NCBI RefSeq assembly: GCF_000702885.1
Contig: NZ_JNKO01000002.1
Location: 186,001-250,000, forward strand
DNA length: 64,000 nt
Direction: 5' to 3'
Source: Oribacterium sp. P6A1
GTDB lineage: Bacteria; Bacillota; Clostridia; Lachnospirales; Lachnospiraceae
Shown piece after piece: positions 45,914-52,681 of the stretch (positions are counted from its first letter, which is position 1; each line of letters begins with the position of its first letter). Under the pieces are notes generated by a model. The model did not search any database, was not told where the DNA came from, and saw only the letters and a program-made list of their open reading frames with translations. A program made the translations under genes and the position numbers.

Positions 45914-46102
45914 TCAAAAGTTAAAATCTCCTTCTGCTGCCATAATATCATCGATAGGATATTCTATTTGTAAATCATTCCACAGATAGTGATACATGTT
46001 ATCCAGAAGCACAAGCATCTTGCTGTATGCTGTTCTATCCTTATCCATAGTCATATTAGTCCAAACCTATGTAAGGCTTTCAATCATTTCGTTTTCTGTC
46101 AT
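45914..46102 (-). CDS. Small element protein, third gene of the TAG-containing operon
   Basis: A frame of 62 codons plus TGA, starting MTENEMIESLT and, after one in-frame TAG (codon 12, 46067-46069), continuing VWTNMTMDKDRTAY to YPIDDIMAAEGDFNF. AAAGGACACTTCAAA is a good ribosome site before ATG 46102, 16 bases after the stop of the preceding gene. A glutamine at the TAG gives SLTQVWTNM, a natural helix. There is no other defect. Either one nonsense mutation (CAG to TAG) or recoding explains it; in the standard code only the 46-residue stretch after an internal ATG would be made. No family recognised. Confidence 0.5.
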
Positions 46103-46118
46103 TTTGAAGTGTCCTTTC

Positions 46119-46628
46119 TTAGAATATGAATTTCTCAACAGCGGGAGAAGCTTGCTTCTCCTGCTGCTTATTTATATTATTATTTTTATTATTTATATTT
46201 ATTTCTCTGCTATCAGCCGTGCTTTTCTGTACATCATACGTTTTTGCGGCAACGCAAAAAGTATCATCTTCAAAGAACAAACCGTTATCCGTGTGCTATA
46301 CATCATCACGCGTCACGTTTTGAGGCCGTTCATGAAATTCATAATGATTATGTCCTTTATCTACCAGATATCCTTTATCTAAAAGCTTCAAAAATTGGTC
46401 TCGATAAGTTTGAGGTGGCATTCCCACAGCCTGCCGTATGGCAGCAGGAGAAAGTGCAAGCGCATAGCCATCAGCATTTGATGCAAAGTACATATAAAGC
46501 AATAAAGCATGTGCGCCTAAATCACGTGCCGCAGCCTACCAATTAGAATTTTTGATACCTAAGAAGTCAGAAGTGGCGCGTTCTCTGTGAACATAAACTG
46601 TTCTTTGATTTGCTACAGTTCGAGGCAT
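46119..46628 (-). CDS. Replication/HTH-type element protein with two in-frame TAGs
   Basis: A frame of 169 codons plus TAA. It begins MPRTVANQRTVYVHRERATS, carries TAG at codon 31 (46536-46538, in SNW-TAG-AAARDLG) and codon 111 (46296-46298, in RDDV-TAG-HTDNG), and ends KQASPAVEKFIF. The middle (ALSPAAIRQAVGMPPQTYRDQFLKLLDKGYLV) looks like a helix-turn-helix of plasmid/phage replication proteins. After the second TAG the frame stays open for 58 codons through an AT-rich Asn stretch where the other frames are full of TAA, then stops at TAA 16 bases before the next start. AAAGGAG precedes ATG 46628. It is either recoded or multiply mutated. The function is tentative. Confidence 0.55.
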
Positions 46629-46697
46629 TATAATATACTCCTTTATCTTTAATAAGGCAGCAGCACACAGAACGGCGGCCGCTGCCCATAGTTATTT

Positions 46698-46952
46698 TTA
46701 ATTTTTTCCTAGACGGTCAATTGCTTTATTCAATTCGTCAATTTGATTGACTATATCTGTAACGTCAACAGTACCGCTGATTCTATCAATAACTCTTGAC
46801 GCAATTTCTTCTATTAACTGTTCTCGTTCCTATTGGTCAAGTAACCTCTGATGTATCATTTCACGCTAAAATGCAAGTGTTAATGCAGCGTCACCGCTTT
46901 TTACAAGAGCATTCAGCACCGCTTGATAAAATCCATTTGACATTTTCGCCAT
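46698..46952 (-). CDS. Small coiled-coil element protein with two in-frame TAGs
   Basis: A frame of 84 codons plus TAA, beginning MAKMSNGFYQAVLNALVKSG. TAG occurs at codon 29 (46866-46868) and codon 41 (46830-46832), in LAF-TAG-REMIHQRLLDQ-TAG-EREQLIEEI. Glutamine at both sites gives a continuous amphipathic helix, and the C-terminal half (VTDIVNQIDELNKAIDRL) is a predicted coiled coil. AAAGGAGGAAAGACCA is a very strong ribosome site before ATG 46952, so the gene appears set up for efficient translation, which is odd for a dead gene. It is the first gene of the operon and is divergent from the 47405 gene. No family recognised. Confidence 0.5.
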
Positions 46953-47404
46953 TGGTCTTTCCTCCTTTCTTTATTTTTCTATATTTATAATACAAAATAT
47001 TTTTATAAAAATCGAATAAGGGCATTTTGTCGCAGCATCGCAAACATTCGTAGTACATGGGGGCGGTATAATGCGGGAAAAGCTTGGTTTTGTACTCCTA
47101 TCCAAGTTTTGCGTGACCAAGCGCGACACCATGAGTTATATTGCCACACCGTTACCCGTTGCATGTATATGCATGTCAATTTGATGCATTACGCGTGTTT
47201 TTGATGAAAAAACGTAGCAATTTACAGCAATCGCAATGAAATGCATGATTTTTGTGCAAAATCGCTAAAATCACACATATTATCATTGCTTTGCATGTGA
47301 TATTGACGATTTGTGCGTAAAAAAATATAATTATTATATCGATGTAACGCAACGCAATACAATGCGCTTGTTTTAATAGTTTTGCTTTTAGAAAGGAGCG
47401 AAAT
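46953..47404. other. Divergent control / origin-like region of the element
   Basis: 452 bases without a convincing gene between divergent operons. It contains repeated short words such as GCAAT, CGCAA and TGCAT (for example CAACGCAATACAATGCG at 47350-47366 and TTGCATGTATATGCATG at 47159-47175) and an AT-rich tail. This is what a plasmid-type origin or a bidirectional promoter with iterons looks like, but no known origin motif is certain. Confidence 0.35.
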
Positions 47405-47617
47405 ATGAGGATTATTTTAGACACCGATAAAAAAACAATCACTGTACCTTGGAATTATGCTGACAAACTTAAAGAACTTAACCGCATAATAAAGGATGGC
47501 GGCGGAACTAAGCAGTATGATTTCAAGTCCTACCTCAAAGAAACTTGGGATTTTTGCATGTCAAATACAGATGAGCATCTGAAGGTAGCAGATAAGCCTG
47601 TTCGGAATACAAAATAA
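47405..47617 (+). CDS. Small hypothetical element protein
   Basis: 70 residues starting MRIILDTDKKTITVPWNYADKL, soluble, without recognised motif. Proteins with this kind of start occur in phage and ICE modules of gut Firmicutes, but I cannot name a family. AGAAAGGAGCGAAAT is a strong ribosome site before ATG 47405. Its TAA overlaps the next ATG by one base (TAATG), so translation is coupled. Confidence 0.6.
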   Translation: MRIILDTDKKTITVPWNYADKLKELNRIIKDGGGTKQYDFKSYLKETWDFCMSNTDEHLKVADKPVRNTK

Positions 47618-47811
47618 TGGGCGCGCCGCGTGTAACGCCGCAAGAAATAGTTGAAATGCACCGCCTTTATTCAGAACTTGGCAATTATGCTGCTGTTGGA
47701 AGGAAGATGGGGCGAAGTGGTTCAACTGTCGCGCGGTACATCAAAATGAAAGGTACACCTAATATTGTAAAGCATACATTTTCCGAAATTGTTAGACGAG
47801 GGGGTAAATAA
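47617..47811 (+). CDS. Small helix-turn-helix protein
   Basis: 64 residues. TPQEIVEMHRLYSELGNYAAVGRKMGRSGSTVARYIK is a resolvase/Hin-type helix-turn-helix, suggesting a small DNA-binding regulator or accessory factor. It is coupled to both neighbours by TAATG overlaps. The C-terminus (IVKHTFSEIVRRGGK) is basic. It is a candidate repressor or excision factor for the element; its site is unknown, although the repeat-rich region just upstream of this three-gene run is an obvious place to look. Confidence 0.65.
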   Translation: MGAPRVTPQEIVEMHRLYSELGNYAAVGRKMGRSGSTVARYIKMKGTPNIVKHTFSEIVRRGGK

Positions 47812-48404
47812 TGGTTCATACGTTTGATGAAATCATTGGTCTATTGGGCCAAACAATGGGATATACTCCAGATTTCAATGAAAAGCTCGGAAAAACCCTT
47901 AGAGGACATATTGAATTAGCTGTTAATTACTTGGATAGTGATGAAGAGACTCTTGCGGTTGCAAATTGTCAACCTCTTCAAAGGAGGAACGCTCCAGATA
48001 TTATAGGATGCGTTGTTATCTTTACAACTAAACGGATTTTACTTTGCGGAGGCACGAGTACTTTAACAAACAGTTTATCTTGTACATCAATTCTAATTGA
48101 TAATGTATCTTCCATAAATCCCAGTAAAGGATTTTTACTAGGAAGCGTACAAATAGAAACAATCGGAAATGATGATATAAGAATGCTAAACTTGAAGAAA
48201 GAAGAAGTTGATAGAATTACAAAAAAATTCACGGATGCACTTAAAATTGCAAAAGAAAAAATAAAAGAAAATTCAGTAACAACAATTATACATAAAGAAG
48301 CTTCGGCGGCAGATGAAATCTTAAAGTTCAAGGGGCTGCTAGATGCTGGTATTATTACTCAAGAGGAATTTAACGCAAAAAAGAACCAATTGCTTGGGTT
48401 GTAA
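47811..48404 (+). CDS. PH-like / SHOCT domain protein
   Basis: 197 residues. The middle (IIGCVVIFTTKRILLCGG, then SILIDNVSSINPSKGFLLGSVQIE) matches the bacterial PH-like fold of YvbH type. The C-terminal 35 residues (AADEILKFKGLLDAGIITQEEFNAKKNQLLGL, split here only for reference) are a SHOCT domain, a short oligomerisation module. Such proteins are common in mobile elements but have no settled function. The start overlaps the previous stop by one base. A terminator at 48412 ends the three-gene run. Confidence 0.75.
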   Translation: MVHTFDEIIGLLGQTMGYTPDFNEKLGKTLRGHIELAVNYLDSDEETLAVANCQPLQRRNAPDIIGCVVIFTTKRILLCGGTSTLTNSLSCTSILIDNVSSINPSKGFLLGSVQIETIGNDDIRMLNLKKEEVDRITKKFTDALKIAKEKIKENSVTTIIHKEASAADEILKFKGLLDAGIITQEEFNAKKNQLLGL

Positions 48405-48411
48405 TTATATT

Positions 48412-48437
48412 AAAAGCGGGACGCGAGTCCCGCTTTT
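48412..48437 (+). terminator. Rho-independent terminator after the SHOCT gene
   Basis: AAAAGCGGGA and TCCCGCTTTT form a 10-bp stem around CGCGAG. Its core is nearly the same as that of the element's other terminator at 45881. Confidence 0.85.
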
Positions 48438-48497
48438 ACTTTGCCTGTTCGCAAGAGTACACCTTTACAAACACGTGAAAACAATGCGTTTTTCTCG

Positions 48498-48577
48498 TTC
48501 GTAAAATATATTTTTGTATTTACGAATATATTCGTATAATGTATTGACATTTACGAACACTTTTGACACAATACGAA
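48498..48577. promoter_or_regulatory. TACGAA repeat cluster: candidate res site / operator
   Basis: TACGAA or its complement occurs at 48498, 48521, 48531, 48552 and 48572. The pair 48521-48536 (TACGAATATATTCGTA) is a perfect 16-bp palindrome, and the others are spaced about 20-21 bases apart, two helical turns. TTGACA (48544) and CACAAT (48567) with 17 bases between them form a promoter inside the cluster, just before the serine recombinase gene. This fits a resolution site with autoregulation. Confidence 0.55.
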
Positions 48578-48608
48578 CATAGAAATATGAAAGAGAGGAA
48601 CGCGCCAC

Positions 48609-49217
48609 ATGGAAAGCCGCACATACTATTATGCAAGAGTATCAAGCAAAGACCAGAATCTTGACAGACAAATTGCAGCATTCACCGCTCTTGGAGCGTC
48701 AGAACGCGATATAATAGCCGATAAAGAAAGCGGCAAGGATTTAGACCGCGCAGGATATCAAGCCCTTAAAAATGCAATTCTAAGGCGTGGTGACACGTTA
48801 GTTGTGAAATCACTTGACAGACTTTCAAGAAACAAAACAGATATCCATAATGAGTTACAGTATTTCAAGGAAAACGGCATTCGAGTAAAGGTCATCGATT
48901 TACCAACAACAATGATGGATTTACCAGAAGGTCAAGAATGGGTTTTTGAGATGGTAAACAACATTTTGATAGAAGTGTTGGGAACTATCGCAGAACAGGA
49001 ACGCACAACGATAAAACAGCGACAGGCCGAAGGAATCGCAGCAGCAAAACAGAACGGCAAGCGTTTAGGGCGTCCCGCACTTGAATTTCCTAATAATTGG
49101 AATGAAGTTTATTCCTCTTGGAAGGCAGGTGAAATCACAGCTAAAAAAGCAATGGAACTAACCGACACAAAGCGCACTAGCTTTTATAAGTTGGTTCAAA
49201 TATCAGAGCAACAGTAA
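48609..49217 (+). CDS. Serine recombinase (resolvase/invertase family)
   Basis: A 202-residue small serine recombinase. The catalytic serine is in YYYARVSSKDQNLDRQ, with the conserved Arg pair in LDRLSRNKTD and the long E-helix region MVNNILIEVLGTIAEQERTTIKQRQ. The C-terminal helix-turn-helix (AGEITAKKAMELTDTKRTSFYKLV) binds DNA. GAGAGGAACGCGCCAC precedes ATG 48609. It would resolve dimers or invert a segment of the element; the palindrome cluster immediately upstream is its probable site. It has no internal TAG and ends in TAA. Confidence 0.92.
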   Translation: MESRTYYYARVSSKDQNLDRQIAAFTALGASERDIIADKESGKDLDRAGYQALKNAILRRGDTLVVKSLDRLSRNKTDIHNELQYFKENGIRVKVIDLPTTMMDLPEGQEWVFEMVNNILIEVLGTIAEQERTTIKQRQAEGIAAAKQNGKRLGRPALEFPNNWNEVYSSWKAGEITAKKAMELTDTKRTSFYKLVQISEQQ

Positions 49218-49384
49218 CAGTAAATTTAGGACACTTTTTTCAAGGACACATTTTTCTATCCTAATGGAACGGGAGCAGGCAGCAGGACACCGCAAAAGAC
49301 ACATGTGCGGCAGCAGGACATAAAAATAGAGGGAATGGATTTCTCCCTTCCCTCTTGGAAATGCTTGATTTACAAGGCTTTATA

Positions 49385-49927
49385 TTAGCCGAAGTATCTC
49401 TTCAGGAGTCCTGCAAATGCCTTGCCGTGTCTTGCCTCATCGCGAGCCATTTCATGAACGGTATCATGAATAGCATCGAGGTTTAACTTCTTGGCTCTCG
49501 TAGCAAGATCAACCTTACCTGCTGTAGCTCCATTTTCGGCCTTAACGCGAACTGTCAGATTCTCCTTGGTTGATGCGGAAACGCACTCACCGAGAAGCTC
49601 TGCGAACTTTGCTGCATGCTCAGCCTCTTCAAATGCAGCTGTCTTGTAGTACTCGCCCACCTCAGGGTATCCCTCGCGGAAAGCAGCTCTTGACATGGCA
49701 AGATACATACCGACTTCTGTGCACTCAGCTTCAAAGTTTGAACGAAGATCTGCCTTGATATCTTCAGGAGCGTCAGCAGCAACACCGATAACGTGCTCTG
49801 CAGCCCATGTCATCTCACCTGACTGCTCAACGAACTTTGATGCAGGCGCCTTACAAAGAGGACATGCCTCCGGTGGTGTGTCACCCTCATGAACGTATCC
49901 GCATACTGAACAAACCCATGTCTTCAT
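49385..49927 (-). CDS. Reverse rubrerythrin (rubredoxin domain first)
   Basis: 180 residues. The N-terminal rubredoxin domain has Cys6-X2-Cys9 and Cys22-X2-Cys25 ([10 protein letters not shown] and CPLC). The C-terminal diiron four-helix bundle has [24 protein letters not shown] and [13 protein letters not shown] as iron ligands. The order is the reverse of classical rubrerythrin; such proteins act as NADH-linked peroxidases in clostridia. The last 67 bases are the attachment repeat, so the element integrated into this gene while preserving its C-terminus. AAAGGAGATTTCTAGT precedes ATG 49927. It lies 49 bases after the PerR-like gene. Confidence 0.93.
   Translation of the reverse strand: MKTWVCSVCGYVHEGDTPPEACPLCKAPASKFVEQSGEMTWAAEHVIGVAADAPEDIKADLRSNFEAECTEVGMYLAMSRAAFREGYPEVGEYYKTAAFEEAEHAAKFAELLGECVSASTKENLTVRVKAENGATAGKVDLATRAKKLNLDAIHDTVHEMARDEARHGKAFAGLLKRYFG
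49389..49455. repeat. Right attachment repeat of the integrated element (att)
   Basis: Matches 44405-44471 (65 of 67 identical) and forms the real 3' end of the rubrerythrin gene. Confidence 0.9.
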
Positions 49928-49976
49928 ACTAGAAATCTCCTTTTCTTTTATTTAGCGTCTTTGACGCTTATCGACG

Positions 49977-50387
49977 TTATAATCTGTCATCATCCCGGAC
50001 TGAAAGTTTTTCCGCAGCTTTGCACTCATCACATATACCATGAAATACAAGATCATGACCGGTGATCTTTCCTGATATATATTGAGAAGCGGCTTCGTCC
50101 AATGTTTCTGCCACCTGCATGGGCACATCGATTACTTTCCCGCAGAAATCACACACGAAATGATAATGGGGATTAAGCTTATGCTCGAAATGATCCGCCC
50201 CCGAAACGAAAGTCAGTCTTCTGATAGACCCGTTCTGTGCAAGCAGCTTCAGGTTACGATAAACTGTGGCAAGACTGATAGTGGGATCCTTTTCTCTGAG
50301 TTCTGAATAAATCACATCCGCAGTGGGATGATCAATATGGCAGCTGAGTTGTTCCAGAACCTCTTCTCTTTGTCTTGAATAATTCAT
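49977..50387 (-). CDS. perR: Fur-family peroxide regulator (PerR-like)
   Basis: A 136-residue Fur-family repressor. The winged helix (TADVIYSELREKDPTISLATVYRNLKLL) binds DNA. The metal sensor has HYHFVCDFCGKVID and ICDECKAAEKL, giving two CXXC zinc motifs, and His/Asp residues for the regulatory iron or manganese. Its position directly upstream of reverse rubrerythrin, a peroxide-detoxifying enzyme, favours PerR over Fur, but the two are hard to separate on sequence. A PerR-type box lies upstream of the start, suggesting that it controls itself and rubrerythrin. Confidence 0.82.
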   Translation of the reverse strand: MNYSRQREEVLEQLSCHIDHPTADVIYSELREKDPTISLATVYRNLKLLAQNGSIRRLTFVSGADHFEHKLNPHYHFVCDFCGKVIDVPMQVAETLDEAASQYISGKITGHDLVFHGICDECKAAEKLSVRDDDRL

Positions 50388-50406
50388 CCATAACTCTCCA
50401 TCTAAA

Positions 50407-50424
50407 ATGATAACAATTATTAAT
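50407..50424 (-). promoter_or_regulatory. PerR/Fur-type box upstream of perR
   Basis: On the minus strand the sequence is ATTAATAATTGTTATCAT. It resembles the imperfect AT-rich palindrome TTATAATNATTATAA bound by PerR and lies about 20 bases before the perR start. The rest of 50425-50786 contains no convincing gene; TATAAT at 50727-50732 is a possible -10 box for rfbC. Confidence 0.5.
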
Positions 50425-50786
50425 TTATTTCCACTCTAGTCCTGATAACATGTTTAGTCAATAGTTATCGAAAAAATATTTCGCGATATTCCGAAAAATA
50501 AAAGTTAGTTTTTGCTAACAAGGCAGGTACAGGGTAAAACATATTAATATAATATTGAGAATTCCCTGTATAGAATGTGAATTGCTGAAACACCCGGCTT
50601 TTTACTGTACATCCTATGTCGAAATCAGCATTGCAGCAGATAAAAATCCTATGTATTGGTCCGCTTATGTTCTGCCGGTGCCGCAATAAATAAAACTCTG
50701 ATATGGCATTTTTTGTTTTATCGTTCTATAATGGTTCAGTCTGTTTGACAGACACAGTTTGTACGTTTACGTTTTAAGGAGAAAAT

Positions 50787-51392
50787 ATGGGACAGATAAA
50801 AGTAACAAAGGCTCCTATCGAAGGCCTTTATGTTATCGAACCAACAGTTCACGGCGACAGCCGCGGATATTTCATGGAAACATATAATCAGAATGATATG
50901 CACGATGCTGGTCTTGATATGGTATTCGTTCAGGATAACCAGTCCATGTCCACAAAGGGAGTTCTCCGCGGACTTCATTTCCAGAAGGAGTTCCCCCAGG
51001 GCAAGCTTGTTCGTGTCATCAAGGGTTCTGTTTATGATGTAGCTGTTGATCTTCGTCAGGGCTCAAAGACCTACGGTCAGTATTTCGGTGTTGAGCTTAC
51101 CGAGGAGAATAAGAAGCAGTTCTATATTTCAGAGGGCTTCGCTCATGGTTTCCTTGTTCTTTCGGATGTTGCCGAGTTCTGCTACAAGGTGACAGATTTT
51201 TATCATCCGGGAGACGAGGGCGGTCTTGCATGGAATGATCCTGAGATAAACATCCAGTGGCCTACTCTCACGGGCGAGTATAAGGGCAATGCTTCTGCCG
51301 AGGGATATACTCTTTCTGACGGAACACCTCTTAATCTCTCAGATAAGGATCAGAAGTGGCTTGGTCTCAAGGATACCTTCCATTTTGAATGA
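50787..51392 (+). CDS. rfbC: dTDP-4-dehydrorhamnose 3,5-epimerase
   Basis: A 201-residue cupin enzyme of dTDP-L-rhamnose synthesis. SRGYFMETYNQNDM, the catalytic-His region VLRGLHFQKEFPQGKLVRV and the Tyr-Asp region FCYKVTDFYHPGDEGGLAWND are all typical. TTTTAAGGAG precedes ATG 50787. The other rhamnose genes (rfbA, rfbB, rfbD) are not in the window, so it stands apart from them. Rhamnose would feed surface polysaccharides such as those handled at the left end of the window. Confidence 0.94.
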   Translation: MGQIKVTKAPIEGLYVIEPTVHGDSRGYFMETYNQNDMHDAGLDMVFVQDNQSMSTKGVLRGLHFQKEFPQGKLVRVIKGSVYDVAVDLRQGSKTYGQYFGVELTEENKKQFYISEGFAHGFLVLSDVAEFCYKVTDFYHPGDEGGLAWNDPEINIQWPTLTGEYKGNASAEGYTLSDGTPLNLSDKDQKWLGLKDTFHFE

Positions 51393-51436
51393 GCTTAATG
51401 AGATTCAAAAGATACACATCGGGATGAATTATTTTA

Positions 51437-52414
51437 ATGTCTAAAAATCTAAGAGTAATCACCTATATAATTCCTGAAAGCTTCCGCGGTAAAACCGTGG
51501 AGGCTTTTCTTCGTTCCGAAGGTTTTTCAAAAAACGTAATCTATCACCTGAGGAATACCGGCACAGTTGTGCAGCCCGCAGACATTGACGGACTGCTGCT
51601 GAATGACAGGAAGACATGGCTCAGGCAGACGCTGGAAGAAGGAGATGTACTTCGCTGCAACATTCTGGAAACAGAGGACAGTCCAAATGTGACTGAATCC
51701 GAGATTCCCCTTTCCATAGTTTATGAGGATCAGGATCTGATGGTCATAAACAAGCCGTCAGATATGCCTATTCACCCTTCAATAGGGCATCATGAGAATA
51801 CCCTTGCCAATGCCCTTTCCTGGTACACTCATCACAAACTTGGGTTTGATACCTATGTGAATCGTGTGATAAACCGTCTGGACAAGAACACCAGCGGTCT
51901 TTTGATCTCTGCAAAGAATATGCTTTCTGCAGCAAAGCTTGGAGATATGGTCAGAGAACGTTCCGTTCACAGGGAATATCTTGCGATCTGTCAGGGGGAT
52001 GCAGGAGATCTCATGCCAATGTACCCTGCCGTAACAGAGGGCTTTGATATCACGATTTCTGCTCCGATTGCAAGAAAGGAAGAATCGGTGGTGGAACGTA
52101 TAGTGGATTTTGACAGGGGGGATGATGCGGTCACTCATGTTAAGGTGCTGTCATACGACAGTGAAAAGGATCTTTCTCTTCTTCGTATAAAGCTTGAGAC
52201 CGGGCGAACCCATCAGATTCGTGTCCATATGAAGTATGCAGGTCATCCCCTTACAGGAGATTTTTTGTATAATCCGGATTTCGAATTCATGGAGAGACAG
52301 GCTCTGCATTCGTATAAACTTGAATTCAATCATCCCATAACGGGAGAAAAGCTCAGTTTCGCTGCGTCGCTTCCGGAAGATATGCGGAGATTGTTCCCGG
52401 GCTTTATAATATAA
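51437..52414 (+). CDS. RluA-family RNA pseudouridine synthase
   Basis: 325 residues. An N-terminal S4-like RNA-binding domain (VEAFLRSEGFSKNVIYHLRN) is followed by the catalytic domain with VINRLDKNTSGLLISAK (catalytic Asp in RLDKNTSG) and the binding segment LETGRTHQIRVHMKYAGHPL. It isomerises uridine in rRNA or tRNA; which position cannot be told from sequence. The start at 51437 has GGGATGAATTATTTTA upstream, a weak site. It is followed by an unusually long perfect terminator hairpin. Confidence 0.92.
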   Translation: MSKNLRVITYIIPESFRGKTVEAFLRSEGFSKNVIYHLRNTGTVVQPADIDGLLLNDRKTWLRQTLEEGDVLRCNILETEDSPNVTESEIPLSIVYEDQDLMVINKPSDMPIHPSIGHHENTLANALSWYTHHKLGFDTYVNRVINRLDKNTSGLLISAKNMLSAAKLGDMVRERSVHREYLAICQGDAGDLMPMYPAVTEGFDITISAPIARKEESVVERIVDFDRGDDAVTHVKVLSYDSEKDLSLLRIKLETGRTHQIRVHMKYAGHPLTGDFLYNPDFEFMERQALHSYKLEFNHPITGEKLSFAASLPEDMRRLFPGFII

Positions 52415-52421
52415 GTTCTGT

Positions 52422-52480
52422 ATCAGCTTCATGGGATGTAATGCGAGGGACGGATTACATCCCATGAAGCTGATTTCTTT
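52422..52480 (+). terminator. Exceptionally long (21-bp perfect) terminator hairpin
   Basis: The arms at 52422-52442 and 52454-52474 are perfect complements over 21 bp (start ATCAGCTTCATGGG), around an 11-base loop, followed by TTCTTT. It ends the pseudouridine synthase transcript. Confidence 0.88.
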
Positions 52481-52681
52481 ATTTGGTGCGATTAAAAACA
52501 AGAGAAATATCGTAACAAGTTATCTGATTTTAAGCTTATGTCAAACGAATATTATAAAATGATTAAAAAAACTAAAAAGCAATAGGAAAACATTACTTTT
52601 TTAGATATAATGTATAAACGTTATCGATGGGATTATAAATTCCTATTATAATATTTTGCAGATATCTTGGGAGGATATTTT

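Larger units (their letters stand above)
44405..49455. mobile_element. Integrated element of about 5 kb in the rubrerythrin 3' end
   Basis: The element is bounded by 67-bp direct repeats and carries a tyrosine integrase next to the left repeat and a serine recombinase next to the right one. Between them are a minus-strand three-gene operon with internal TAG codons, a repeat-rich gap, and a plus-strand run of three small genes. Integration kept the rubrerythrin gene complete at the right end. Arm-type repeats AAGTGTCC (44581, 44592 as AAGTGTCT) and inverted GGACACTT/GGACACAT (49229, 49244) lie inside both ends. There are no conjugation, capsid or transposase genes, so it looks like a plasmid-like or satellite integrative element. 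Confidence 0.88.

Noticed and set aside
46119-46628. Calling the interrupted operon genes simple pseudogenes
   Set aside because: All five internal stops are TAG, ribosome sites, spacing and terminator are intact and there are no frameshifts. Decay is kept as the alternative, not the default.
47176-47442. 88-codon minus-strand frame in the element gap
   Set aside because: It overlaps the start of the 47405 gene antisense, has no ribosome site and has AT-driven hydrophobic composition.
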